Positions 24,722 through 33,494 of a stretch of 64,000 bases of DNA are shown piece after piece. The first letter of the stretch is position 1. Each line of letters starts with the position of its first letter. The position numbers and the translations under genes are program-made. Origin of the DNA: Streptomyces sp. SAJ15 (GTDB lineage Bacteria > Actinomycetota > Actinomycetes > Streptomycetales > Streptomycetaceae); assembly GCF_007595705.1 (NCBI RefSeq), contig NZ_NISY01000011.1, positions 147,053 to 211,052 of the forward strand, read 5' to 3'. The notes under the pieces are model-generated. The model ran no database searches. It was not told the DNA's origin and saw nothing but the letters and a program-made list of their open reading frames with translations.

Positions 24722-26346
24722 TCCGCTTCGAGGACGTCTCGGTCACCTACGCCGACGCCCCCGTCCCCGCCCTCCAGGGGGTGGACCTGACCGTCCCCGA
24801 GGGGGAGCTGTGTCTGCTGGTGGGACCGTCGGGGGTGGGCAAGTCGACCCTGCTGGGCGCCGTCTCCGGACTCGTGCCGCACTTCACCGGCGGCACCCTG
24901 CGCGGCCGGGTCACCGTGGCGGGCCGCGACACCCGCGACCACCGCCCGCGCGAGCTCGCCGACGTGGTGGGCACCGTGGGTCAGGACCCCCTGGCTCACT
25001 TCGTCACCGACACCGTCGAGGACGAGCTGGCGTACGGCATGGAGTCGTTGGGGCTGCCCGCGGACACCATGCGCCGCCGGGTCGAGGAGACCCTGGACCT
25101 GCTCGGCCTCACCGAGCTGCGCGACCGGCCCATCGCCACGCTCTCCGGCGGACAGCGGCAGCGGGTGGCCATCGGTTCCGTACTCACCACCCACCCGCGC
25201 GTCCTGGTGCTGGACGAGCCGACCTCGGCGCTGGACCCGGCGGCGGCCGAGGAGGTGCTGGCCGTCCTCCAGCGGCTGGTGCACGACCTGGGCACCACCG
25301 TCCTGATGGCCGAGCACCGGCTGGAGCGGGTGGTGCAGTACGCGGACCGGGTGATCCTGCTGCCCGGCGCCGGTCGGCCGCCGGTGGTCGGCGACCCGGC
25401 GGAGCTGATGGCGGTCTCCCCGGTGCACCCGCCCGTCGTCGCGCTCGGCCGGCTCGCCGGCTGGACCCCGCCACCGCTGTCGGTACGGGACGCCCGCCGC
25501 AAGGCCGCCGCGCTGCGCGAGCGGCTCACGGACCGGGAGCCGACCGCCGTCCCCGAGCCCGCCCCGGCCGCGCCCGTCGGCGTGGCCTCCGGGCTGTCGG
25601 TGCGGCGCGGCGGCGTCGAGCGGCTGCACGGGGTGGAGCTGTCCGTCCGCCCCGGCGAGACGGTCGCGCTCATGGGCCGCAACGGCGCCGGCAAGTCGAC
25701 GCTGCTGGGCACGCTCGTCGGGCTGCACGAGCCGGCCGCCGGCTCGGTCCGGGCCGCCGGCGCCGAACCGCACCGCACCGCGCCGGCCCGGCTGCTGCGC
25801 CACGTCGGGCTGGTGCCGCAGGAGCCGCGCGACCTGCTGTACGCGGACACGGTGGCCGCCGAGTGCGCGGCCGCCGACGCCGACGCGGGCGCGGCGCCCG
25901 GAAGTTGCCGGGCCCTGGTCGCCCGGCTGCTGCCCGAGGTGCTGGACGCGACCCACCCGCGCGACCTCTCCGAGGGCCAGCGGCTGGCCCTGGCGCTGGC
26001 CGTGGTGCTCACCGCCCGTCCCCCGCTGCTGCTGCTCGACGAGCCCACGCGCGGCCTCGACTACGCGGCCAAGGCCCGACTGGCCGAGGTGCTGCGCGCG
26101 CTGGCGGCGGACGGCCACGCCATCGTGCTGGCCACGCACGACGTCGAACTCGCCGCCGAGCTCGCCCACCGGGTCGTCATCCTGGCCGACGGCGAGGTGG
26201 TCGCCGACGGCCCCACCGCCGAGGTCGTGGTCTCCTCCCCCGCCTTCGCGCCCCAGGTGGCGAAGGTGTTGGCCCCACTGCCCTGGCTGACGGTCGGCCA
26301 GGTGCGGGAGGCGCTGGCGGAGGGGGACGAGGGGGGCGACGCATGA
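24718..26346 (+). CDS. duplicated ECF/ABC ATPase (EcfA-EcfA' fusion)
   Basis: A 542-residue protein with two ATPase domains in one chain, replacing separate EcfA and EcfA'. Domain 1 (residues 1 to about 240) has GPSGVGKST, signature LSGGQRQRVAIGS and VLVLDEPTSALD. Domain 2 (about 285-500) has GRNGAGKST, a degenerate signature LSEGQRLALALAV and LLLLDEPTRGLD. The Glu in place of Gly in the second signature fits the asymmetric site use known for such fused importer ATPases. The start is GTG within the ecfT stop. It energises uptake through EcfT and the S component. Confidence 0.9.
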   Translation: MIRFEDVSVTYADAPVPALQGVDLTVPEGELCLLVGPSGVGKSTLLGAVSGLVPHFTGGTLRGRVTVAGRDTRDHRPRELADVVGTVGQDPLAHFVTDTVEDELAYGMESLGLPADTMRRRVEETLDLLGLTELRDRPIATLSGGQRQRVAIGSVLTTHPRVLVLDEPTSALDPAAAEEVLAVLQRLVHDLGTTVLMAEHRLERVVQYADRVILLPGAGRPPVVGDPAELMAVSPVHPPVVALGRLAGWTPPPLSVRDARRKAAALRERLTDREPTAVPEPAPAAPVGVASGLSVRRGGVERLHGVELSVRPGETVALMGRNGAGKSTLLGTLVGLHEPAAGSVRAAGAEPHRTAPARLLRHVGLVPQEPRDLLYADTVAAECAAADADAGAAPGSCRALVARLLPEVLDATHPRDLSEGQRLALALAVVLTARPPLLLLDEPTRGLDYAAKARLAEVLRALAADGHAIVLATHDVELAAELAHRVVILADGEVVADGPTAEVVVSSPAFAPQVAKVLAPLPWLTVGQVREALAEGDEGGDA

Positions 26347-27461
26347 GCGGATCCCAGGACCGCCCGTCCCAGGATCGCGTGTCCCCGGATCGCGTGTCCC
26401 AGGCTCGCGTGTCCCAGGATCGCGTGTCCCGGGACCGCCAGTCTTCCCAGGATCGCGTGTCCCAGGACCGCCCGTCTTCCCAAGATCGCCAGTCTTGCCA
26501 GGATCGCGTGTCCCGGGACCGCCCGTCCCGGGGCCGTGCGACCGTCGACCGGCAGGCGCGGGCCGTACGGCTCGGGCCGCGTTCGATCGTCGCGCTCGGG
26601 CTGATCTCGGCGATCGGAGTGGTCGCCTTCGGCTGGCCGCTGCTGGCCGCGCCGGACTCCGGTCTCGCGCACTCCGCCGACGCCCCCTGGCTGTTCGCGG
26701 CGCTGCTGCCGCTGCTGCTGGCCGTGGTGGTGGCGACGATCTCCGACACCGGGCTGGACGCCAAGGCGGTGGCGATGCTCGGGGTGCTGGCGGCGGCGGG
26801 GGCCGCCCTGCGGCCGTTGGGCGGCGGCACGGCGGGCATCGAGCCGATGTTCTTCCTGATGGTGCTCTCCGGGCGGGTGCTGGGCCCGGGCTTCGGCTTC
26901 GTGCTGGGGGCGCTGTCGATGTTCGCCTCGGCGCTGCTGACCGGCGGCGTGGGGCCCTGGATGCCGTTCCAGATGCTGTCCATGGGCTGGGTGGCCATGG
27001 GCGCGGGTCTGCTGCCCGGCCCGCACCGGCTGCGCGGGCGCGGGGAGCTGGCCCTGCTGGCGGCGTACGGGGCGGTCGCCTCGGTCCTCTACGGCACCGT
27101 GATGAACCTCCAGGGCTGGCCGTATCTCAACGCCCTGGCGTCCGGTGTCTCCTTCGTCCCCGGCGACCCGCTCCCCGACAACCTGGCCCGCTTCGTCGCG
27201 TACTGCCTGGCCACCTCGCTCGGCTGGGACCTGCCGCGGGCGATCGTCACCGCGGTCCTCACCCTCACCCTGGGCGGCACCATCCTCAAGGCGCTGCGCC
27301 GGGCGACCCGCCGGGCGGCCTTCGAGGCACCGGTGGCCTTCGAGGCGCCGACCGGGTCCGCGGCACCGACCGGGAGCGCGCCGTCGGCCGAGGCCGCGGC
27401 ACCGGTCGCACCCGCGAGCCCGACGACGTCCGACCCCGACGCGCGGCGCGGGCCGGAGTGA
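26343..27461 (+). CDS. ECF transporter substrate-binding (S) component
   Basis: A 372-residue protein. Residues 1-65 are a cytoplasmic tandem-repeat segment (see the repeat entry). Residues 75-310 hold six or more hydrophobic helices (SIVALGLISAIGVVAFGWPLL, ALLPLLLAVVVATI, AVAMLGVLAAAGAALRPLG, FGFVLGALSMFASALLTGG, MPFQMLSMGWVAMGAGLLP). This is the ECF S-component pattern, with an AALRPLGGG loop and a YLNAL/FVPGD loop outside. Family members near EcfT-EcfA often take up vitamins. The toroid partner makes a cobalamin- or terpenoid-like ligand attractive, but this is unproven. An Ala/Pro-rich tail ends the protein. Confidence 0.85.
   Translation: MSGSQDRPSQDRVSPDRVSQARVSQDRVSRDRQSSQDRVSQDRPSSQDRQSCQDRVSRDRPSRGRATVDRQARAVRLGPRSIVALGLISAIGVVAFGWPLLAAPDSGLAHSADAPWLFAALLPLLLAVVVATISDTGLDAKAVAMLGVLAAAGAALRPLGGGTAGIEPMFFLMVLSGRVLGPGFGFVLGALSMFASALLTGGVGPWMPFQMLSMGWVAMGAGLLPGPHRLRGRGELALLAAYGAVASVLYGTVMNLQGWPYLNALASGVSFVPGDPLPDNLARFVAYCLATSLGWDLPRAIVTAVLTLTLGGTILKALRRATRRAAFEAPVAFEAPTGSAAPTGSAPSAEAAAPVAPASPTTSDPDARRGPE
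26348..26535 (+). repeat. in-frame 15-base tandem repeats in S-component gene
   Basis: About eleven imperfect copies of a 15-base unit (type TCCCAGGATCGCGTG, with some 18-base copies carrying an extra TCT) follow the start codon. They encode S-x-D-R-x repeats such as SQDRVSQDRPS. The number of copies probably varies between strains by slippage. The segment precedes the first membrane helix and is highly charged. Confidence 0.9.
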
Positions 27462-27477
27462 TCCGCACCGCGGCGGC

Positions 27478-28647
27478 TCACAGCCGCTGGATGATGGTCC
27501 CCGCCGCCAGCGCCCCGCCCGCGCACATCGTGATGAGGGCGAACTCCTTGTCGGCCCGCTCCAGCTCGTGCAGCGCGGTGGTGATCAGCCGCGCGCCGGT
27601 CGCGCCGACGGGGTGACCGAGACCGATCGCACCGCCGTTGACGTTCACCTTCTCCAGGTCCTGGCCGAAGACGCTCGCCCAGGAGAGCGTCACCGACGCG
27701 AACGCCTCGTTCACCTCGACCAGGTCGATGTCCTTGAGCGTCATCCCGGCCTTGCCGAGGACCGCGTGCGTGGCGTCGATCGGGCCGTCGAGGTGGTAGT
27801 GCGGATCGGCGCCGACGAGGGCCTGGGCGACGATACGGGCCCGGGGGCGCAGCCTGAGCGCGCGGGCCATCCGCCTGGAGGCCCACATCACCGCGCAGGC
27901 GCCGTCGGAGATCTGGGAGGAGTTGCCCGCGGTGTGCACGGCCGTGGGCATGACCGGCTTCAGTCGGGCGAGCGCCTCCATGCTGGTGTCGCGCAGCCCC
28001 TCGTCGCGGTCGACCAGTCGCCACATGCCCTGCCCCGCGGCCTGTTCCTCCTCGGTGGTGGGCACCTGCACGGCGAAGGTCTCCCGCTTGAACCGCTCCT
28101 CCGCCCAGGCGGCCGCCGCCCGCCGCTGCGAGAGCAGGCCGAGGGAGTCCACGTCCTCGCGGGTCAGCCCGCGCCGGCGGGCGATGCGCTCGGCCGCCTC
28201 GAACTGGTTGGGCAGGTCGACGTTCCACTCGTCCGGATGGGGCCGGCCGGGTCCGTGCTTGGAGCCGCTGCCCAGCGGCACCCGCGACATCGCCTCCACC
28301 CCGCAGGCGATGCCGATGTCGATGACACCGCTGCTGATCATGTTGGCGACCAGGTGGTTGGCCTGCTGTGAGGAGCCGCACTGGCTGTCGACCGTGGTGG
28401 CGGCCGTCTCGTACGGCAGCCCCATGGCGAGCCAGGCGGTGCGCGCGGGGTTCATGGACTGCTCCCCGGCGTGGGTGACGGTGCCGCCGACGATCTGTTC
28501 CACGCAGTCGGGCTGGATGCCGACGCGGGCGAGCAGTTCCCGGTAGGTCTCGCCGAGCAGATAGGCGGGGTGGAGGTTGGCGAGCGCGCCGCCGCGCTTG
28601 CCGATCGGGGTGCGCACGGCTTCGACGATGACGGGTTCGGCGGCCAT
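27478..28647 (-). CDS. fadA5: steroid 3-ketoacyl-CoA thiolase, FadA5-like
   Basis: A 389-residue thiolase. VIVEAVRTPIGKRGG opens the fold, and the nucleophile is Cys90 in TTVDSQCGSSQQANHL. NEAFAS, GGAIGLGHPVGATGARL and MCAGGALAAGTIIQRL carry the other active-site residues. Long stretches (VGADPHYHLDGPI, DLPNQFEAAERIARRRGLTREDVD, THAGEQSMNPARTAWL) track M. tuberculosis FadA5, which cleaves the sterol side chain by thiolysis. It is divergent from the cyp125-like gene, the same arrangement as fadA5/cyp125 in mycobacteria. GAGAGGACC precedes the ATG. The KstR-type box lies 36 bases upstream of the start. Confidence 0.9.
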   Translation of the reverse strand: MAAEPVIVEAVRTPIGKRGGALANLHPAYLLGETYRELLARVGIQPDCVEQIVGGTVTHAGEQSMNPARTAWLAMGLPYETAATTVDSQCGSSQQANHLVANMISSGVIDIGIACGVEAMSRVPLGSGSKHGPGRPHPDEWNVDLPNQFEAAERIARRRGLTREDVDSLGLLSQRRAAAAWAEERFKRETFAVQVPTTEEEQAAGQGMWRLVDRDEGLRDTSMEALARLKPVMPTAVHTAGNSSQISDGACAVMWASRRMARALRLRPRARIVAQALVGADPHYHLDGPIDATHAVLGKAGMTLKDIDLVEVNEAFASVTLSWASVFGQDLEKVNVNGGAIGLGHPVGATGARLITTALHELERADKEFALITMCAGGALAAGTIIQRL

Positions 28648-28682
28648 GACTGGTCCTCTCCTCGCGTCCTCACACCTCGAAT

Positions 28683-28696
28683 TAGTACGCGTTCTA
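28683..28696. promoter_or_regulatory. KstR-type operator between fadA5 and cyp125
   Basis: The minus strand reads TAGAACGCGTACTA against TnnAACnnGTTnnA, with one mismatch (GTA for GTT). It sits within a wider imperfect palindrome at 28679-28700, pairing at 9 of 11 positions. It lies 36 bases before the thiolase start and 198 bases before the P450 start. A second box nearer the P450 was not seen. Confidence 0.7.
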
Positions 28697-28893
28697 GTTC
28701 TGCGTCCAGCATGCTGAGGCAGACCCCCCGGGGGCAAGGGTCGTGCAGCACCCGCATACCACCGGTAACCCCACGCCCTCCGCCCTCCACCCCCCGACGA
28801 CCGCGCGGGCCTCGCCACTTGCCACTTGTGGAACCGGTCACTACCTTCTGGACACTTCCGCACTTCTGATTGACCGTCAGATCCGGAGTGGCC

Positions 28894-30174
28894 ATGACCT
28901 GTCCCGCGAGCCCAGAAGGCATCCCGAAGGGCGCCCCCGCAGGCACCCCGGACGGGATACCCGACGGCTTCGACTTCACCGACCCCGACCTCTACCAGCA
29001 CCGCGTGCCGCTCCCGGAGTTCGCCCGGCTCCGGCAGGTCGCCCCGGTGTGGTGGAACCCCCAGCCGCACGGCGTCGCCGGATTCGACGACGACGGCTAC
29101 TGGGTCGTCACCCGGCACGCCGACGTCAAGGAGGTGTCCACCCGACCCGAGCTGTTCTCGTCCCATGTCAACACCGCGATCATCCGCTTCAACGAGCACA
29201 TCCGGCGCGACCAGATCGACGCCCAGAAGCTGATCATGCTCAACATGGATCCGCCCGAGCACACCCGGGTCCGGCAGATCGTCCAGCGCGGCTTCACCCC
29301 ACGCGCCATCCGGGCGCTGGAGGACGCGCTGCGCGACCGCGCCACCCGCATCGTGGCCGGCGCCAAGGCGGCCGGCAGCGGCGACTTCGTCACCGACATC
29401 GCCTGCGAACTGCCGCTCCAGGCCATCGCCGAGCTGATCGGCGTCCCCCAGCAGGACCGCGCCCGCATCTTCGACTGGTCCAACAAGATGGTGGCGTACG
29501 ACGATCCGGAGCTGGCCATCACCGAGGAGATCGGCACCGAGGCGGCCATGGAGCTGATCTCCTACTCCATGAACCTGGCCGCCGACCGCAAGGCGTGCCC
29601 CGCGAAGGACATCGTCAGCCGGCTGGTCGCCGCCGAGGACGAGGGCAACCTGGGCGCTGACGAGTTCGGCTTCTTCGTGCTGCTGCTCGCCGTCGCGGGC
29701 AACGAGACCACCCGCAACGCCATCAGCCACGGCATGCACGCCTTCCTCACCCACCCCGAGCAGTGGGAGCTGTTCAAGCGCGAGCGCCCGACCACCGCCG
29801 CCGACGAGATCGTGCGGTGGGCCACCCCCGTGGTCTCCTTCCAGCGCACCGCCACCCGGGACACCGAGCTCGGCGGTCGGCGGATCACCCGGGGCCAGCG
29901 CGTCGGCCTGTTCTACTCCTCCGCCAACCACGACCCGGAGGTCTTCGAACGTCCCGAGGTCTTCGACATCACCCGCGACCCCAACCCGCACCTCGGCTTC
30001 GGCGGCGGCGGGCCGCACTTCTGCCTCGGCCGCAGCCTCGCGGAGCTGGAGATCCGGCTGATCTTCAACGCCATCGCGGACGCCATCCCGGACATCCGGC
30101 TCGCCGGCGCGCCCCGCCGGCTCCGTTCGGCCTGGCTCAACGGCATCAAGGAACTGCGGGTCGGCTACGCCTGA
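28894..30174 (+). CDS. cyp125: cytochrome P450, CYP125-type steroid C26-monooxygenase
   Basis: A 426-residue P450. It has the I-helix motif AGNETTRNAISHGM, the ExxR of ADEIVRWATP, and the heme loop FGGGGPHFCLGRSLAELE with Cys377 as heme ligand. Similarity to mycobacterial CYP125 is extensive: GFDFTDPDLY, LIMLNMDPPEHTRVRQIVQRGFTPRAIR, SGDFVTDIACELPLQAIAELIGVPQ, DEFGFFVLLLAVAGNETTRN. That enzyme oxidises the terminal side-chain carbon (C26/27) of cholesterol. A repetitive Gly/Pro leader (IPKGAPAGTPDGIPDG) precedes the domain. GGAG seven bases before the ATG fixes the start. It needs a ferredoxin such as the one at 19051. Confidence 0.92.
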   Translation: MTCPASPEGIPKGAPAGTPDGIPDGFDFTDPDLYQHRVPLPEFARLRQVAPVWWNPQPHGVAGFDDDGYWVVTRHADVKEVSTRPELFSSHVNTAIIRFNEHIRRDQIDAQKLIMLNMDPPEHTRVRQIVQRGFTPRAIRALEDALRDRATRIVAGAKAAGSGDFVTDIACELPLQAIAELIGVPQQDRARIFDWSNKMVAYDDPELAITEEIGTEAAMELISYSMNLAADRKACPAKDIVSRLVAAEDEGNLGADEFGFFVLLLAVAGNETTRNAISHGMHAFLTHPEQWELFKRERPTTAADEIVRWATPVVSFQRTATRDTELGGRRITRGQRVGLFYSSANHDPEVFERPEVFDITRDPNPHLGFGGGGPHFCLGRSLAELEIRLIFNAIADAIPDIRLAGAPRRLRSAWLNGIKELRVGYA

Positions 30175-30232
30175 TCGGGCACCACGCCGGCTGCTGGAGG
30201 GACGCGGCGATCCGCACCGGGGCGGGCGGGCC

Positions 30233-32314
30233 TCAGCCCGTCCGCCCCGACCCGGACGTCGCAGCCGTATCGGTCGCGTCGGCCACCTCGCCCACCTCGG
30301 CTCGGGTCACCGTGGTGACGTGCGCGTCGGCCGAGGGCATCCGGGCGGCGCCGGTCAGGGCGTACTGGAGGGCGAACCCGGACGACACCACGACCGCGCC
30401 GCCGACCGCGTCCAGCAGATAGTGGTTGGCGGTGCCCACGACCACGACGGTGGTCAACACCGGGTACATCAGACCCACCAGCTTGATCCACAGCTTCGGC
30501 GCCACCATCGCGATCACCACACCGCTCCACAGCGACCAGCCCACATGCAGCGACGGTATGGCCGCGTACTGGTTGGACAGCTTGGTGAGCGCGCCGAAGT
30601 CCGGGTTGGCCAGGTCCTGCGGACCGTGCGTGGTGTCGATGAAGCCGAGGCCCGGCATCAACCGCGGCGGAGCCAGCGGGTAGAGCCAGAAGCCGATCAG
30701 CGCGAAGAGCGTGGCGAAGCCCAGCGGGGCGCGCGCCCATCGGTAGGCCACGGGGCGCACGAGGTACAGCCAGGCCAGCAGCGTCAGCGGCACGAAGAAG
30801 TGCAGCTTGGCGTAGTACCAGCCCATGCCGTCCCGCAGCCACGGCGCGTCGGCCACGATCTGGTTGAACCAGTGCTCGATGTCGATGCGCAGCCGGCTCT
30901 CGAGGGCGAAGATCTGACGGCCGTGCTCCTCGGCGAGCGAGCGCCGGTCGGGCGCGCTGCCGCGGATGTAGGAGTAGACGAAGTAGCCGACGCGGATGAG
31001 CATCAGCTCGAGCAGCAGGTTGGGCCGGGTCAGTGGGCGCCGGTAGAAGCGCAGCAGCGGTACGCACCGGAGGCGGCTCCGCTCGCGCTCGGCGGTCGGC
31101 GTCTCGACCGGGGCGTCCCAGTACGGCGAGGTGCGGGTCAGGAACGGCAGCACCAGCGCGGCGGCCAGCGCGGCCAGCAGCGGTCCGTTGTTCGCGATAT
31201 GGCCCAGGGGGTCGATGTCGGGCATCAGCGCGGTGGGACTGAGCGTCATCACCAGCACCACCGACACCGGCCAGACCGGTCGGTCCGAGCGCCGCCCGCC
31301 CACTCGGCCGACGGCGGCGAGCAGGATCCACAGCTGCTGGTGCTGCCAGGAGGTGGGCGAGACGGCCAGCGCCACACAGCCGGTGATCGCCGCGGAGAGC
31401 AGCAGTTGCCCGTCCTCGGCGTAGCACACCGCGCGGCGCAGGCCGAGCACCACCACGCCCCCCGCGAGCACGGCCAGCAGCGTCAGCTCGACCGGGCCCT
31501 CCAGCCCGGTGCGCAGCAGCAGGCCGTGGAGTGACTGGTTGGTCGGCCCGTCGGCGGCGCCGCCGAGCCCGGCGCCGCCGATGTGGTGCACCCAGTACGT
31601 CCACGAGTCCCGCGGCATCGCGGCCCAGGCCAGCGCCGTACAGACGGCGAAGGTGCCGCCCGCGAGGCCGGCCGCGCGCCGACGCCCGGTGAGCCACTGG
31701 ACGACGGCGAAGAGCAGCAGCGCGGGTTGGAGCGCGGAGGCGAGCCCGACCAGCAGCCCGGACTGCCGGTCCGAGGTGCGCGGCAGGAGCGCGAGCAGCA
31801 CCAACAGCACCGGGATGACGCTGGTCTGGCCGAGCGTGAAGGTGTCGCGGACCGGCAGCGACAGCGCGGTCACGCTGATGGCCACCGGTGCGGCGAGCAG
31901 CTTGGCGGACCGGGAGACCGGCCCCGGCAGCGAGCGGGCGACGACCAGGCCGAGGGCGACCACCAGCAGCAGGGTGCCCAGGGTCCAGGCGACGCCGAGG
32001 CTCTGCTCGGCGGCGCGGGCGAACGGCTTGAGGGCGAGGCCGGAGAAGGGGGTGCCGGTGAACGCCGAGCCGTCGTACAGCGAGCCGCTGACATGCGGCA
32101 CGCCGTCCTCACCGATCCAGGTCTCCAGGACGGTGAGGCGCTCGTCGGGGGGCAGCCGCAGCACCACGGCGGCCTGCCGCGCGGCCAGCAGGCCGGCCAG
32201 GAGCCACAACGCCCCCAGCGCCATGCCGGTTCGGGACCACCGTGACCCGAGTCCACCGGGGTCCCGCCCCGTGCCCGGGGGGTTCCCCGGTTCGCTGCGT
32301 TCCAGGTTGGCCAC
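30233..32314 (-). CDS. bifunctional GT87-like / PAP2-family membrane protein
   Basis: A 693-residue polytopic protein. The N-terminal half (residues 30-390) resembles GT87 polyprenyl-phosphomannose-dependent mannosyltransferases, with many helices and loops such as LYDGSAFTGTPFSGLALKP and SPTSWQHQQLWIL. The C-terminal half is a PAP2/inositolphosphotransferase-type domain: VYSYIRG, HFFVPLTLLAWLYLVRP, NQYAAIPSLHVGWSLW and NHYLLDAV with the catalytic His residues. A lipid-linked sugar or phosphoinositol transfer outside the membrane is the family expectation. I prefer GTG at 32314 (GGGGAG upstream); the frame is open to GTG 32464, but that stretch has AT-rich third positions and a TTA codon. Confidence 0.83.
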   Translation of the reverse strand: MANLERSEPGNPPGTGRDPGGLGSRWSRTGMALGALWLLAGLLAARQAAVVLRLPPDERLTVLETWIGEDGVPHVSGSLYDGSAFTGTPFSGLALKPFARAAEQSLGVAWTLGTLLLVVALGLVVARSLPGPVSRSAKLLAAPVAISVTALSLPVRDTFTLGQTSVIPVLLVLLALLPRTSDRQSGLLVGLASALQPALLLFAVVQWLTGRRRAAGLAGGTFAVCTALAWAAMPRDSWTYWVHHIGGAGLGGAADGPTNQSLHGLLLRTGLEGPVELTLLAVLAGGVVVLGLRRAVCYAEDGQLLLSAAITGCVALAVSPTSWQHQQLWILLAAVGRVGGRRSDRPVWPVSVVLVMTLSPTALMPDIDPLGHIANNGPLLAALAAALVLPFLTRTSPYWDAPVETPTAERERSRLRCVPLLRFYRRPLTRPNLLLELMLIRVGYFVYSYIRGSAPDRRSLAEEHGRQIFALESRLRIDIEHWFNQIVADAPWLRDGMGWYYAKLHFFVPLTLLAWLYLVRPVAYRWARAPLGFATLFALIGFWLYPLAPPRLMPGLGFIDTTHGPQDLANPDFGALTKLSNQYAAIPSLHVGWSLWSGVVIAMVAPKLWIKLVGLMYPVLTTVVVVGTANHYLLDAVGGAVVVSSGFALQYALTGAARMPSADAHVTTVTRAEVGEVADATDTAATSGSGRTG

Positions 32315-32491
32315 GCGCCGCCGCTCCCCCACTCGCTGGTACCGGTACCGGGTGTGTGAGTCGCCGAGCCCGCTGCTCAGACGCGGAACACCCGTGCTTC
32401 GCCCGATGACTTCCGGAAAGTTGTCCGAATCATCCGGACTTGCGGTTAATCCAGCGTAGGACACAGAGGAGCGACTTCCGTGTCGTTTTCC

Positions 32492-33379
32492 TCAGCTATG
32501 CGCGGTTCGGGCGACGATTCCGGTCGCCCGTTGGAAGACGCCCGGCGTCACGCCGTAGGAGCGGACGAACCACCGGTGGAGGTGGCTCTGGTCCACGAAG
32601 CCGGCCTCGCCGGCCGCCTCCGCGGCGGTCCGACCGGCCGCCAGCAACCGCCGCGCCCGGCGCAGCCGCAGCTGGCGTTGGAAGTCGCTGGGCGCCAGGC
32701 CGTACTCCGCGCGGAAGGCGCGGTACAGCGCGAAACGGCTGCAACCGGCGGCCTCCGCGAGCGCCTGCGCCGGCACCTCCTCGGCGTACGTCTCCTCCAG
32801 CACCGCCCGCGCGCGCCGCGCCGCGACCGCCTGGCCGGCCGAGGAGCCGGGGGCACGGACCCGAGCGGCACGGGTCGCGCCGTGCCGCACCATGGCGGTG
32901 ACCGCGGCGGTCAGCCGCTCGTCCCGCACCAGCGGGCCGGCCGCCGGGCCGGCGAGCAGCGCGGTGTGCAGCCGCGACACGGCGGCGCCCAGCCGCGGGT
33001 CGGCGCTGACCGGCCGGTCGAACAGCGGCAGCGCGACAGGACGGTCGGCGTCCCCGCCCAGGTCCGCCAGCAGCTCCCGCACCACGGCGGGCCCCAGATA
33101 CACGATCCGGTACTGGTAGCCCAACTCCGCGGCGGCCTCACCGTCGTGCGGGTCGTCCGGGTTGAAGGCCATGACCATGCCCGCCCCGCTGGTGCACACC
33201 GCGCCCCGGCAGCGGAACCGCTGGGCGCCGACCTCCGTCACCGCGAAGGAGTACGCGTCGTGGCTGTGCCGGTGGAACCGATGGCTGAAGAAGTGCGCGT
33301 GCATGGCCTCCACGGGCCGCTCCGGGTCCCGCCAGTACCGCGCCCAGCCGTCGCGGCCGTCTCCGCTGTGCACCCCCAT
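32492..33379 (-). CDS. AraC-family transcriptional regulator with cupin sensor
   Basis: A 295-residue regulator. The N-terminal cupin (AraC-binding) domain reads HAHFFSHRFHRHSHDAYSFAVTEVGAQRFRCRG with a His cluster, then VMAFNPDDPHDGE. The C-terminal double helix-turn-helix has VPAQALAEAAGCSRFALYRAFRAEYGLAPSDFQRQLRLRRARRLL and FVDQSHLHRWFVRSYGVTPGVFQ. Its target is unknown. The nearest rightward gene is the heme-monooxygenase-like gene at 33495, divergent with a 115-base gap, so that gene is a candidate target. The longer upstream frame runs into that gap and is not supported. Confidence 0.88.
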   Translation of the reverse strand: MGVHSGDGRDGWARYWRDPERPVEAMHAHFFSHRFHRHSHDAYSFAVTEVGAQRFRCRGAVCTSGAGMVMAFNPDDPHDGEAAAELGYQYRIVYLGPAVVRELLADLGGDADRPVALPLFDRPVSADPRLGAAVSRLHTALLAGPAAGPLVRDERLTAAVTAMVRHGATRAARVRAPGSSAGQAVAARRARAVLEETYAEEVPAQALAEAAGCSRFALYRAFRAEYGLAPSDFQRQLRLRRARRLLAAGRTAAEAAGEAGFVDQSHLHRWFVRSYGVTPGVFQRATGIVARTAHS

Positions 33380-33494
33380 CGCCCCATTGTCGCCTGCCTC
33401 TTTGTTCCCACTCGCTCCCCTGTCCCCCTCTCCCGGGGCGCGCCGGGGCGAGGGGCGCGGTGGCCGGGCCGGGCGGGTGCGGGAGGATGGGGCC

